64,000 bases of DNA from Geodermatophilus saharensis (GTDB taxonomy: Bacteria; Actinomycetota; Actinomycetes; Mycobacteriales; Geodermatophilaceae): positions 96,359 through 160,358 of the forward strand of contig NZ_FZOH01000001.1 in assembly GCF_900188205.1 (NCBI RefSeq), written 5' to 3'. The notes under the pieces are model-generated. The model saw only the letters and a program-made list of their open reading frames with translations. It was not told where the DNA came from and ran no database searches. Of the stretch, positions 24,340 through 33,117 are shown piece after piece. The first letter of the stretch is position 1. Every line of letters starts with the position of its first letter. The position numbers and the translations under genes are program-made.

Positions 24340-27300
24340 GTGACCGCGACCCTCCCGGACCTCCGGTCCCGGCTGGCCGCGCTGACCCTCGAGGACGAGC
24401 ACCGGCTGGGCCGCCGTCTCGAGGGGCTGCGCCGCACCCGCGACGAGGCCGCGCGCGCCCGGGCGCTGGAGCGGATCGCCGCCGACGTCGCGGCCGCCGA
24501 GGAGCGCATCGCCCGCAGGCGGGCCGCCGTCCCCGCGGTCACCTACCCCGAGGCGCTGCCGGTCAGCGCCCGCCGCGACGACATCGCCGCGGCACTGCGC
24601 GAGCACCAGGTGGTCGTCGTCGCCGGGGAGACCGGCTCGGGCAAGACCACCCAGCTGCCCAAGATCGCCCTGGAGCTCGGCCGCGGCGTCCGCGGCCGGA
24701 TCGGGCACACGCAGCCCCGGCGGATCGCCGCGCGCACGGTGGCCGAGCGGATCGCGGAGGAGCTCGACACCCCGCTGGGCGGGGCGGTGGGCTGGAAGGT
24801 CCGCTTCACCGACCAGGTGGGCGACGGCACCCTGGTCAAGCTGATGACCGACGGCGTGCTGCTGGCCGAGATCGCGCACGACCGGCTGCTGCGCCAGTAC
24901 GACACGATCATCGTCGACGAGGCGCACGAGCGGAGCCTCACCATCGACTTCCTGCTGGGCTACCTCGCCCAGCTGCTGCCGCAGCGCCCCGACCTCAAGG
25001 TCGTCATCACCTCGGCCACGATCGACGTCGACCGGATCGCCAAGCACTTCGGCGTCGACGGCGCCGAGGTCCCCGTCGTCGAGGTCAGCGGCCGCACCTA
25101 CCCGGTCGAGATCCGCTACCGGCCGGTGGTCGACCCCGACGACCCGGACGCCGACCCCGACCGCGACCAGGTCACCGCGATCGGCGACGCGGTCGAGGAG
25201 CTGGCGGCCGAGGGCCCCGGCGACGTGCTGGTCTTCCTGGCCGGCGAGCGGGAGATCCGCGACGCCGCCGACGGCCTCACCGAGCGCTTCCCCGGCGTCG
25301 AGGTGCTGCCGCTCTACTCGCGGCTGTCGGCCGCCGACCAGCACCGCGTCTTCCAGCCGCACACCGGACGGCGCATCGTGCTGGCCACCAACGTCGCCGA
25401 GACGTCGCTGACCGTGCCGGGCATCCGCTACGTCGTCGACCCCGGCACCGCCCGCATCTCCCGCTACAGCGCGCGGACCAAGGTGCAGCGGCTGCCGATC
25501 GAGCCGATCAGCCAGGCCTCGGCGCGCCAGCGCTCGGGCCGCTGCGGCCGCGTGGCCGAGGGTGTGGCGATCCGGCTCTACACCGAGGACGACTTCGACG
25601 CCCGCCCGGAGTACACCGACCCGGAGATCCTGCGGACCAGCCTGGCCGCGGTGCTGCTGCAGATGGCCGCGCTCGACCTCGGCGCGGTCGAGGACTTCCC
25701 CTTCGTCGACCCGCCGGACCGCCGCGCCGTCGCCGACGGCCGGGCCCTGCTCGAGGAGCTCGGGGCGCTGCAGGACGGGCGGCTCACCGACACCGGACGG
25801 GCGCTCGCCCAGCTGCCCCTCGACCCGCGGCTGGGCCGCATGGTGGTCGAGGCCGACCGCCGCGGCGTGCTGGAGGAGGTGCTGGTCATCGCCGCGGGCC
25901 TGACCATCCAGGACCCGCGCGAGCGCCCCGCCGAGCACCAGCAGGCCGCCGACCAGGCGCACGCCCGCTTCGCCGACGAGCACTCCGACTTCCTCACGCT
26001 GCTCAACCTGTGGCGCTACCTCACCGAGCAGCAGGACGCGCTGTCGGGCAGCGCCTTCCGCCGCACGGTCAAGCGCGAGTTCCTCCACTACCTGCGCATC
26101 CGCGAGTGGCAGGACCTGCACGGCCAGCTGCGCGGCACCGCCCGGCGCCTGGGCATGACCGTCGGCGACCTCGCCGCCGAGCCCGACGAGCGCGGCGTCT
26201 CCGTCTCGCTGCTCGCCGGCCTGCTGTCCCAGGTCGGCCTGCAGCTCGAGGACCTCGCGAGCAAGAAGGACGCATCCCGGCGGCGCGGCGGGCGGGAGTA
26301 CCTCGGTGCCCGCGGCGCCCGCTTCGTCATCGCTCCCGGCACCCCCCTGGCGAAGAAGCCGCCGCGCTGGGTCGTGGCTGCCGAGCTGGTGGAGACCAGC
26401 CGGCTGTTCGCCCGCACCGTGGCCCGCGTCGACCCCGACGACGTCGAGCGGCTGGCCGGCCACCTGGTGAAGCGGGAGTACTCCGAGCCGCGGTGGGACG
26501 CCAAGCGGGGCTCGGTCGTGGCCAGCGAGCGGGTCACGCTCTACGGCATCCCGCTCGTGGTCGGCCGCCGGGTGCAGTACGGCTCGATCGACCCGGTCGT
26601 GTCCCGCGAGCTGTTCATCCGGCACGCGCTGGTGCAGGGCGAGTGGACGACGCACCACCGGTTCTGGGCCGAGAACCAGCGCGCGCTGCAGCGGGTGGCC
26701 GAGCTCGAGGAGCGCGCCCGCCGCCGGGACATCCGGGTCGACGACGAGACGCTGTTCGAGCTCTACGACGCGCGCATCCCGGCCGACGTCGTCTCCACCC
26801 GGCACTTCGACCGCTGGTGGAAGCGGGCCCGGCACGAGACGCCGGACCTGCTCACCCTCACGCCGGAGGTGCTCACCAACGCGGCCGCGGCCGGGCAGCT
26901 GCGGGTCGAGGACTTCCCCGACGAGGTGCCCCTCACCCAGGGCCTCACCCTGCCGCTGTCCTACGCCTTCGCCCCCGGGGCGCCGCAGGACGGCGTGACC
27001 GTCGACGTGCCCCTGGCGGTGCTCGACACCGTCACCGAGCAGACGTCGGGGGAGTCGCTGGCCTTCACCGTCCCCGGGCTGCGCGAGGAGCTGGTGACGG
27101 CGCTGCTGCGGACGCTGCCCAAGCAGCTGCGCCGCGCGCTGGTGCCCATCCCCGACCGGGTGCGCGAGGTGCTGCCGCGCATCGCCCCGACCGAGCCGCT
27201 GCTGCCGGCGCTCGAGCGGGAGCTGCGGCGGTCGGCGGGCGTCGTCGTCCCGCCGGACGCCTGGCAGCCGGCGCAGGTGCCCGACCACCTGCGGGCGACC

Positions 27301-28287
27301 TTCCGGGTGCTGGACGACGCCGGCCGCGCGCTGGCGACGGGCAAGGAGCTCCCGCGGCTGCGCGCCCAGGTGGCGCCGCAGGCCCGGGCCAGCCTGGCCC
27401 GCGCGGCCTCCGACCTGGAGCGCACCGGGCTGACGGCCTGGACGATCGGCGAGCTGCCCCGCACCGTCGAGGTCAGGCGCGGCGGTCACGTGGTCACCGC
27501 CTTCCCGGCGCTGGTCGACGAGGGCGCCACCGTCGGCGTCCGGGTGGTGGCCACCGAGGCCGAGGCCACCCGGCTGAGCTGGCGGGGCGCGCGCCGGCTG
27601 CTGGTGCTGGTGGCCGGCTCGCCCACCCGGCAGGTGGTCAAGGGCATGTCGCCGAGGACCCGGCTGGCGCTGCAGTTCAACCCCGACGGCGAGATCCCCG
27701 CGCTGGTCGACGACTGCGTCGACGCCGCGGCCGACGAGCTGGTCGCCGCCGCGGGCGGGCCGCCGCGGGACGAGGCCGCCTTCACCGCGCTGGTCGCCAC
27801 GGCCCGCCAGCAGCTGCTGCCGCTCACGCAGGACGCCGTCCGGCGGGTGGAGGCGGTGCTGACCCAGGCCCGCGAGGTCGCCGTCGCGATCGGCGCGGCG
27901 CCGGGACGCCGGGTGCCCGAGGCGGCGATCGCCGACCTGCGCCGTCAGATGGGCGGCCTGCTGCACCGCGGCTTCGTGGCCGACGCCGGCCGCCGCCGGC
28001 TGCCCGACCTGGTGCGCTACCTGCGGGCGATGGCCCACAGGCTGGAGAAGCTGCCGGCCAACGCGGTGCGCGACGCGCTGTGGATGGACCAGGTCGCCGC
28101 GGTCACCGCCGAGTACGAGGCGCTGCGCCGGCAGGTGCCGCCCACCGGCGCTCCCGACGACCCGGTCGCGCGGATCCGCTGGATGGTCGAGGAGCTGCGG
28201 GTGGGGCTGTTCGCGCAGCAGATCGGCACGCCGCGCCCGGTGTCCGAGCAGCGGCTCTACAAGGCGATCGACGCCCTGACCGCCTGA
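24340..28287 (+). CDS. hrpA: ATP-dependent RNA helicase HrpA (DEAH box)
   Basis: A 1315-residue DEAH-box helicase of the usual HrpA length, acting on RNA in the cytoplasm. Walker A GETGSGKT is near residue 98, DEAH near 193 (IIVDEAHERS), SAT motif III (VITSATID), and motif VI is in RQRSGRCGR. Helicase-associated, OB-fold and the long HrpA-specific C-terminal (DUF3418) regions follow. The GTG at 24340 has GGAAGGA upstream. A very long antisense open frame across this gene is a composition artefact. Confidence 0.95.
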   Translation: MTATLPDLRSRLAALTLEDEHRLGRRLEGLRRTRDEAARARALERIAADVAAAEERIARRRAAVPAVTYPEALPVSARRDDIAAALREHQVVVVAGETGSGKTTQLPKIALELGRGVRGRIGHTQPRRIAARTVAERIAEELDTPLGGAVGWKVRFTDQVGDGTLVKLMTDGVLLAEIAHDRLLRQYDTIIVDEAHERSLTIDFLLGYLAQLLPQRPDLKVVITSATIDVDRIAKHFGVDGAEVPVVEVSGRTYPVEIRYRPVVDPDDPDADPDRDQVTAIGDAVEELAAEGPGDVLVFLAGEREIRDAADGLTERFPGVEVLPLYSRLSAADQHRVFQPHTGRRIVLATNVAETSLTVPGIRYVVDPGTARISRYSARTKVQRLPIEPISQASARQRSGRCGRVAEGVAIRLYTEDDFDARPEYTDPEILRTSLAAVLLQMAALDLGAVEDFPFVDPPDRRAVADGRALLEELGALQDGRLTDTGRALAQLPLDPRLGRMVVEADRRGVLEEVLVIAAGLTIQDPRERPAEHQQAADQAHARFADEHSDFLTLLNLWRYLTEQQDALSGSAFRRTVKREFLHYLRIREWQDLHGQLRGTARRLGMTVGDLAAEPDERGVSVSLLAGLLSQVGLQLEDLASKKDASRRRGGREYLGARGARFVIAPGTPLAKKPPRWVVAAELVETSRLFARTVARVDPDDVERLAGHLVKREYSEPRWDAKRGSVVASERVTLYGIPLVVGRRVQYGSIDPVVSRELFIRHALVQGEWTTHHRFWAENQRALQRVAELEERARRRDIRVDDETLFELYDARIPADVVSTRHFDRWWKRARHETPDLLTLTPEVLTNAAAAGQLRVEDFPDEVPLTQGLTLPLSYAFAPGAPQDGVTVDVPLAVLDTVTEQTSGESLAFTVPGLREELVTALLRTLPKQLRRALVPIPDRVREVLPRIAPTEPLLPALERELRRSAGVVVPPDAWQPAQVPDHLRATFRVLDDAGRALATGKELPRLRAQVAPQARASLARAASDLERTGLTAWTIGELPRTVEVRRGGHVVTAFPALVDEGATVGVRVVATEAEATRLSWRGARRLLVLVAGSPTRQVVKGMSPRTRLALQFNPDGEIPALVDDCVDAAADELVAAAGGPPRDEAAFTALVATARQQLLPLTQDAVRRVEAVLTQAREVAVAIGAAPGRRVPEAAIADLRRQMGGLLHRGFVADAGRRRLPDLVRYLRAMAHRLEKLPANAVRDALWMDQVAAVTAEYEALRRQVPPTGAPDDPVARIRWMVEELRVGLFAQQIGTPRPVSEQRLYKAIDALTA

Positions 28288-28300
28288 GGCCCCGGCGGGG

Positions 28301-28684
28301 TCACTCGCGCAGCAGGGCGGAGATGCGCTGGCGGGTCACGCCGAAGAGGGCGGCGATCCGGTTGATGCTCACCCGCTCGTCCTGCAGCGCTCGGGCCTGC
28401 GCCCGGCGCCACGCCGACCCGGCGCCGGCCAGGCCGGAGAGCACCGTGCTGACCCGCTCGACGACGAGCGGGTGGCCCTCGGCCGTGACGATGTCCAGCC
28501 ACGCCCGGCCGGTGCGCCGCTCGGTGAGCAGCAGCTCGGCACGCGCCCGCGCCTCCCGCAGCTCGGCGGCACAGTGGTCGATCTCGCGCACCAGGTCCTC
28601 GAGTGCCTGCACGGCGCTGTCCTCCCCGGTCGCCCCGGCGACGTCGTCGGGCTCGTCGGGCCCGGGTCGCGGTCCTGCCGTCAC
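28301..28684 (-). CDS. Small C-terminal helix-turn-helix protein
   Basis: A 127-residue protein with a helical N-terminal region (about residues 20-65, arginine/glutamate rich) and a C-terminal HTH-like segment, VSINRIAALFGVTRQRISALL. It is probably a DNA-binding protein of unknown targets. The GTG at 28684 has GGAGG upstream. It is convergent with hrpA (13 nt between stops) and divergent from the anti-sigma gene, with repeated GCACGCAAC sites in the shared promoter region. Confidence 0.75.
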   Translation of the reverse strand: MTAGPRPGPDEPDDVAGATGEDSAVQALEDLVREIDHCAAELREARARAELLLTERRTGRAWLDIVTAEGHPLVVERVSTVLSGLAGAGSAWRRAQARALQDERVSINRIAALFGVTRQRISALLRE

Positions 28685-28730
28685 GGGTGGTCCTCCCCGT
28701 CCCCGCCGGCGGTCGGCTCCCGCCGGGTCG

Positions 28731-28785
28731 GTTGCACGCTATCTTGTTGAACCCCTCGTTGCACGCAACTCCCGTGGCACGCAAC
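28731..28785. promoter_or_regulatory. Repeated GCACGCAAC / GTTGCACGC sites in a divergent promoter region
   Basis: GCACGCAAC occurs at 28761-28769 and again 16 nt on at 28777-28785. GTTGCACGC occurs at 28731-28739 and 28758-28766. The sites lie between the HTH gene (minus) and the anti-sigma-type gene (plus), in locally AT-richer DNA. They are candidate binding sites, perhaps for the HTH protein itself; binding is inferred. Confidence 0.45.
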
Positions 28786-28901
28786 GGCCCCTTCCGGTGC
28801 AAGCGGTCGTTGCTCCGCGTACACCGACCTGTCAGGCTCGGGCCGCTTCGATCGTGCACAACCCATCAGGGCCCCCGGTGCCCGGCCACAGGGAGACCTC
28901 G

Positions 28902-29291
28902 ATGTCGACACTCACCGCGCGGGTGGACCTCCCGCCCTCGGCGCGCAGCGTCCCGGTGGCCCGGCACCTGGCCCGGGAGGTGCTGCTGGCCTGGGATGCG
29001 CCCCAGGACGGCGCGGACGTGGAGCTGCTCGTCACCGAGCTGGTGGCCAACGTCGTCGACCACGTGGGCGGGGAGAGCGTGCTGTCCCTGGAGCTGGAGT
29101 ACTCCGACGGCTGGCTGCGCATCGCCGTCGCCGACGGCAGCGCCGTGCGCCCGGTCGTCGGCGAGCTGCGCGGCGACCAGCCCCGCGGCCGGGGCATGCA
29201 GATCGTGGAGGCCATCGCCGACGACTGGGGCGTCGAGAGCGTCGACGGCGGGAAGCGGGTGTGGTTCTCGCTGCGGCCCGGCGAGGGCTGA
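28902..29291 (+). CDS. Anti-sigma-factor-type ATP-binding protein (RsbW/SpoIIAB-like HATPase)
   Basis: A 129-residue HATPase domain with the N box ELVANVVDH, the G1 box VADGS and the G2 box GRGMQIVEAIADDWGVE. Stand-alone domains of this size act as anti-sigma kinases or partner-switching regulators. No anti-sigma antagonist or sigma factor gene is adjacent. The ATG at 28902 has GGGAG upstream. A small acidic protein gene follows after 76 nt. Confidence 0.85.
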   Translation: MSTLTARVDLPPSARSVPVARHLAREVLLAWDAPQDGADVELLVTELVANVVDHVGGESVLSLELEYSDGWLRIAVADGSAVRPVVGELRGDQPRGRGMQIVEAIADDWGVESVDGGKRVWFSLRPGEG

Positions 29292-29367
29292 GGCCGGCGC
29301 CGCGTTTCGCGCGCGGGCCCACCGGGGAGGGCCCGGGGGACCGATGCCGCCCGACGGAGGAGACGCG

Positions 29368-29547
29368 ATGAGCGAGCCCAGCAGCAACACCGAGGCCGCC
29401 GGCGAGGGCCTGTCCGACGAGGAGATGGTGCAGACCGTCGCCGAGCAGACCGACAGCGCCTCGGGGCACGCCTACCAGGCCGGCAAGGACTGGGACGGCG
29501 ACGCGAGCCAGGCCCCGGCGCCGCCGGACGCGGACACCCAGCAGTAG
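29368..29547 (+). CDS. Small acidic hydrophilic protein
   Basis: A 59-residue, glutamate/aspartate/glutamine-rich protein with no hydrophobic segment. The ATG at 29368 has a strong GGAGGA ribosome site seven bases upstream, which is the main support for the gene. I recognise no family. A terminator hairpin follows directly, so it ends the short unit begun by the anti-sigma-type gene. Confidence 0.65.
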   Translation: MSEPSSNTEAAGEGLSDEEMVQTVAEQTDSASGHAYQAGKDWDGDASQAPAPPDADTQQ

Positions 29548-29555
29548 GACGGGGC

Positions 29556-29578
29556 GGCCCCGGCCTCCGGCCGGGGTC
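29556..29578 (+). terminator. Terminator hairpin
   Basis: A 10-bp GC stem (GGCCCCGGCC, one G-T pair) with a 3-nt TCC loop begins 9 nt after the stop codon of the small acidic protein gene. Confidence 0.7.
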
Positions 29579-29673
29579 CCCACCGCCGCCCGGCACGCGC
29601 CGGGTACCCGACGCTCGGATCGGATCGCCATCAACGCCCACACCAGCACCCACCCGACCGGGGAGCGCCCCCG

Positions 29674-30588
29674 GTGACCGCCTCCCCCGACCCGCGGGCC
29701 GGTGCTCCCCGGCACGTCCTGGTGACCGGCGGGAGCGGCAAGCTCGGCCGCGCGGTGGTCGAGCTGCTGGTGCAGCGCGGTCACCGGGTGTCGGTCGTCG
29801 ACCTCGTGGACCCCGGCCGCTCCGACGTCGCCTGGACCCGGGCCGACCTCACCGACTACGGCCAGGCCGTCGGCGTGCTGACCGGGGTCGACGACCGGTG
29901 GCCGGCCCCGGACGCCGTCGTCCACCTGGCCGCCCTCCCGGCCCCGGGCCTGCGGCCCGACGCGACGCTGTTCGCCGCGAACGTGACGACGACGTACAAC
30001 GTCTTCGCCGCCGCCCGCGTCGCCGCCATCGACACCGTGGTCTGGGCCTCCAGCGAGACGGTGCTGGGGCTGCCGTTCGACACCCCGCCGCCCTACCTGC
30101 CCCTCGACGAGGGCTGCGGGCCGACCCCCAACTCGTCCTACTCGCTGTCGAAGACGCTGGAGGAGGAGATGGCGCGGCAGTTCGCCCGGTGGCGGCCGGA
30201 GCTGTCGATCATCGGGCTGCGCTTCTCCAACGTCATGGAGCCGGCCGACTACGCGGCCTTCCCCTCCTTCGACGCCGACCCGGCGCTGCGGCGGTGGAAC
30301 GCGTGGTCCTACATCGACGCGCGGGACGGTGCCGGCGCGGTGCTGGCCGCGCTGGAGCACCCCGGACGCGGCGCGGAGGTCTTCGTGATCGCCAACGCCG
30401 ACACCGTCATGAGCCGGCCCAGCGCCGAGCTCGCCGCCGAGCAGTTCCCCGGCGTCCCGGTGCGCGGCCCGGTGGAGGGCACCCAGGCCCTCATGAGCAG
30501 CGAGCGGGCGCGCCGGGTGCTCGGCTGGACGCCCGTGCACAGCTGGCGCGACGGGGTGACCGGGGAGAGCGCGCCGGGTCCGTCCTAG
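29674..30588 (+). CDS. NAD-dependent epimerase/dehydratase (extended SDR)
   Basis: A 304-residue extended short-chain dehydrogenase. The nucleotide loop is TGGSGKLG, the catalytic serine region is WASSETV, and the Tyr-Lys pair is in YSLSKTLEEE. The HLAALP and RFSNVMEP blocks are typical of NDP-sugar 4-epimerase-like or nucleoside sugar dehydratase members. The substrate cannot be read. The GTG at 29674 has GGGGAG upstream. Its stop overlaps the convergent cysN stop by four bases. Confidence 0.85.
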   Translation: MTASPDPRAGAPRHVLVTGGSGKLGRAVVELLVQRGHRVSVVDLVDPGRSDVAWTRADLTDYGQAVGVLTGVDDRWPAPDAVVHLAALPAPGLRPDATLFAANVTTTYNVFAAARVAAIDTVVWASSETVLGLPFDTPPPYLPLDEGCGPTPNSSYSLSKTLEEEMARQFARWRPELSIIGLRFSNVMEPADYAAFPSFDADPALRRWNAWSYIDARDGAGAVLAALEHPGRGAEVFVIANADTVMSRPSAELAAEQFPGVPVRGPVEGTQALMSSERARRVLGWTPVHSWRDGVTGESAPGPS

Positions 30589-31898
30589 CGGTGCGGGACG
30601 AGCATCCCGGCGCCGACCGTGGCGTTGGTGGCCTCGTCGACCAGGATGAACCGGCCGGTGGCCCGGTTGTGCGTGTAGTCGTCGACGAACAGCGGCTGGG
30701 TGGTGCGCAGCCGCACCCGGCCGATGTCGTTGAGGCCGAGCTCGCCGGCCTCCTCCTCGTGCTCGAGGGTGTTGACGTCGAGCCGGTGGACGACCTCCTT
30801 GACCACCGCCCGCACGCTGCGGGTGGTGTGCTTGACCGCCAGCCGCTGCCGCGGCCGCAGCGGCTCGTCGGCCATCCAGCAGACCAGCGCGTCGAGGTCC
30901 TGGGTCACCTCGGGCGCGCCCTGCGGCGCGCACAGCAGGTCGCCGCGGGAGACGTCGAGGTCGTCGGCGAGCCGCACGGTGACCGCCATGGGCGGGAAGG
31001 CGACGTCCACCGGGCCGCGGGGGCCGTCGACGGCGGCGATCGTCGTCGTCCGGCCGCCGGGCAGCACCTGCACCTCGTCGCCGGGCCGCAGCACCCCGCT
31101 GGCCACCGTGCCGGCGTAGCCGCGGTAGTCGTGGAAGGCGTCCGACTGCGGCCGGATCACGTACTGGACGGGGAAGCGGACGTCGGTGAGATTGCGGTCG
31201 CCGGCCACCTCCACCGACTCCAGGTGCTCGAGCAGCGCCGGGCCGTCGTACCACGGCGCCGCGTCGGAGCGGGTGACCACGTTGTCCCCGCGCAGCGCCG
31301 AGATCGGGACGACGGTCAGGTCGGGGACGTCGAGCCGGGCGGCGAAGGCGCGGAACTCCGCGCGGATCGCCTCGAAGGTCTCCTGCGACCAGCCGACCAG
31401 GTCCATCTTGTTGACGGCGACCACCAGGTGCGGCACCCGCAGCAGCGCGGCCAGGTAGGCGTGCCGCCGGCTCTGCTCGAGGATGCCCCGGCGGGCGTCG
31501 ACGAGCACGATCGCCAGGTCCGCCGTCGAGGCGCCGGTGACCGTGTTGCGGGTGTACTGCACGTGCCCGGGGGTGTCGGCGAGGATGAAGGTGCGCCGCG
31601 GGGTGCTGAAGTAGCGGTAGGCGACGTCGATGGTGATGCCCTGCTCGCGCTCGGCGCGCAGGCCGTCGGTGAGCAGCGCGAGGTCGACGTAGTCGCCGCG
31701 GCTGGCCCGCTCGATCGCCGCGTACTGGTCCTCGAAGACGGCCTTGCTGTCGTAGAGCAGCCGGCCGATCAGGGTGCTCTTGCCGTCGTCGACCGAGCCG
31801 GCGGTGGCGATGCGGAGGATGTCCCGGCGCGCCGTCGCGATCTCGGCCGCCTGCTCGGCGGCGGCGGAGTGGACGTCGACGACGGACTGCTCGGACAT
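30585..31898 (-). CDS. cysN: Sulfate adenylyltransferase subunit 1 (GTPase subunit)
   Basis: The GTPase that drives ATP sulfurylase, making adenylylsulfate from sulfate and ATP with CysD. The 437 residues carry the EF-Tu-like G domain: P-loop GSVDDGKST, ADTPGH and NKMD, then the beta-barrel domains. It lacks a fused APS kinase (CysC) domain. The ATG at 31898 has GGAG five bases upstream; an ATG three codons earlier is possible. Unusually, cysD lies 284 bp upstream and a small plus-strand ORF intervenes. Confidence 0.93.
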   Translation of the reverse strand: MSEQSVVDVHSAAAEQAAEIATARRDILRIATAGSVDDGKSTLIGRLLYDSKAVFEDQYAAIERASRGDYVDLALLTDGLRAEREQGITIDVAYRYFSTPRRTFILADTPGHVQYTRNTVTGASTADLAIVLVDARRGILEQSRRHAYLAALLRVPHLVVAVNKMDLVGWSQETFEAIRAEFRAFAARLDVPDLTVVPISALRGDNVVTRSDAAPWYDGPALLEHLESVEVAGDRNLTDVRFPVQYVIRPQSDAFHDYRGYAGTVASGVLRPGDEVQVLPGGRTTTIAAVDGPRGPVDVAFPPMAVTVRLADDLDVSRGDLLCAPQGAPEVTQDLDALVCWMADEPLRPRQRLAVKHTTRSVRAVVKEVVHRLDVNTLEHEEEAGELGLNDIGRVRLRTTQPLFVDDYTHNRATGRFILVDEATNATVGAGMLVPHR

Positions 31899-31998
31899 GC
31901 GCTCCATCTTCCCCAGCGGCGCGCGGCCCCGGCGCGCGGGGCCGTCGTCGGGGACGCTGGTGGCGGCGGGACTCCCGACCCCGCGGGGAGGAGCGGCG

Positions 31999-32229
31999 GT
32001 GGGCGGGCTGGTGTTCCTCGTGCCGGTGCTGCTGGTGGTGGTGGCCGGGTACTCGGTCGGTTACGTCGTGGCCGAGGCGCTCGGCGTCGGTGCCCCGGAG
32101 GCGGTGGGCTGGCCGGCCGGGCTGCTGCTGCTCGCCGTCACCGTCGTCGTCCTGCTGCGCTACCGGCGCCGGCGCCGCCGGCTCAGAAGTAGCCCTCCTT
32201 CTTCCGGTCCTCCATCGCCGCGTCGCTGA
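31999..32229 (+). CDS. Small two-segment membrane protein between cysN and cysD
   Basis: A 76-residue ORF with GGGGAGGA upstream of the GTG at 31999. Two hydrophobic segments are separated by a short loop and followed by a run of about seven basic residues (RYRRRRRR), a positive-inside cytoplasmic tail. Its 3' end overlaps the convergent cysD end by 47 nt. No family is recognised. It interrupts what would otherwise be a cysDN operon, which is the main reason for doubt. Confidence 0.5.
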   Translation: MGGLVFLVPVLLVVVAGYSVGYVVAEALGVGAPEAVGWPAGLLLLAVTVVVLLRYRRRRRRLRSSPPSSGPPSPRR

Positions 32230-33094
32230 CCCGGTCGTCGCCGCGGGTGGCGCCGCGCTCGGTCATGCGGGTCACCGCGATCTCGGCGATGACCTCCTCG
32301 ACCGTCGTCGCCTCCGAGCGGACCGCGGCGGTGAGGTTGGCGTCGCCCACGGTCCGGTAGCGGACGGTGGCGCGGGAGACCGGCTCGCCCTCGCGGGGGC
32401 GGACGAACTCGTTGACGGCGTAGAGCATCCCCTGCCGCTCGACCACCTCCCGCTCCCGCGCGAGGTACAGCGGCGGGATCGCGATGGACTCGCGGGCGAT
32501 GTACTGCCAGACGTCGAGCTCGGTCCAGTTCGACAGCGGGAAGACCCGGATCGACTCACCGAGGTGGATCCGGCCGTTGTAGAGGTCCCACAGCTCCGGC
32601 CGCTGGTTCTTCGGGTCCCACTGGCCGAACTCGTCGCGGAAGGAGAACACCCGCTCCTTGGCGCGGGCCTTGTCCTCGTCGCGCCGGGCGCCGCCGAACA
32701 GGGCGGTGAAGCCGTGCTCCTCGACCGCCTCGAGCAGCACCGGCGTCTGGATCCGGTTGCGCGAGCCGTTGGGCTCCTCGCGCACCAGGCCGCGGGCCAT
32801 CGCGTCGGGCACGGAGGCGACGACGAGCTCGACGCCCAGCTCGGCCACCCGCCGGTCGCGGAACTCGAGGACCTCGGGGAAGTTCAGACCGGTGTCGACG
32901 TGCATCACCGGGAACGGGATGCGGGCCGGCGCGAACGCCTTGCGGGCGAGCTCGAGCATGACGATGGAGTCCTTGCCGCCGGAGAACAGCAGCACCGGGC
33001 GCTCGAGCTCGGCGGCCACCTCGCGGATGACGTGGATGGACTCGGCCTCGAGCGTCTCCAGCTGGGTCAGCCGGTGGTCGGTCGTCGTCGTCAC
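32183..33094 (-). CDS. cysD: Sulfate adenylyltransferase subunit 2
   Basis: The catalytic PP-loop subunit of ATP sulfurylase, 303 residues from the GTG at 33094 (an in-frame GTG at 33112 is also possible). The PP-loop SGGKDS lies near residue 39, with the family blocks HVDTGLNFPEV, GARRDEDKARAKER and FPLSNWTELDVWQYI. The C-terminus ends KKEGYF, characteristic of CysD. It follows cysQ on the same strand, so these genes probably share a transcript with the upstream two-component genes. Confidence 0.93.
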   Translation of the reverse strand: MTTTTDHRLTQLETLEAESIHVIREVAAELERPVLLFSGGKDSIVMLELARKAFAPARIPFPVMHVDTGLNFPEVLEFRDRRVAELGVELVVASVPDAMARGLVREEPNGSRNRIQTPVLLEAVEEHGFTALFGGARRDEDKARAKERVFSFRDEFGQWDPKNQRPELWDLYNGRIHLGESIRVFPLSNWTELDVWQYIARESIAIPPLYLAREREVVERQGMLYAVNEFVRPREGEPVSRATVRYRTVGDANLTAAVRSEATTVEEVIAEIAVTRMTERGATRGDDRVSDAAMEDRKKEGYF

Positions 33095-33117
33095 CCGGCC
33101 AGTGTCCGCCACGCGGG

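Noticed and set aside
22885-28038. A 1717-codon open frame on the minus strand across hrpA
   Set aside because: It is antisense to the clear HrpA helicase and has the His/Arg/Gly/Gln-rich composition of a GC-rich mirror frame; no domain is recognisable.
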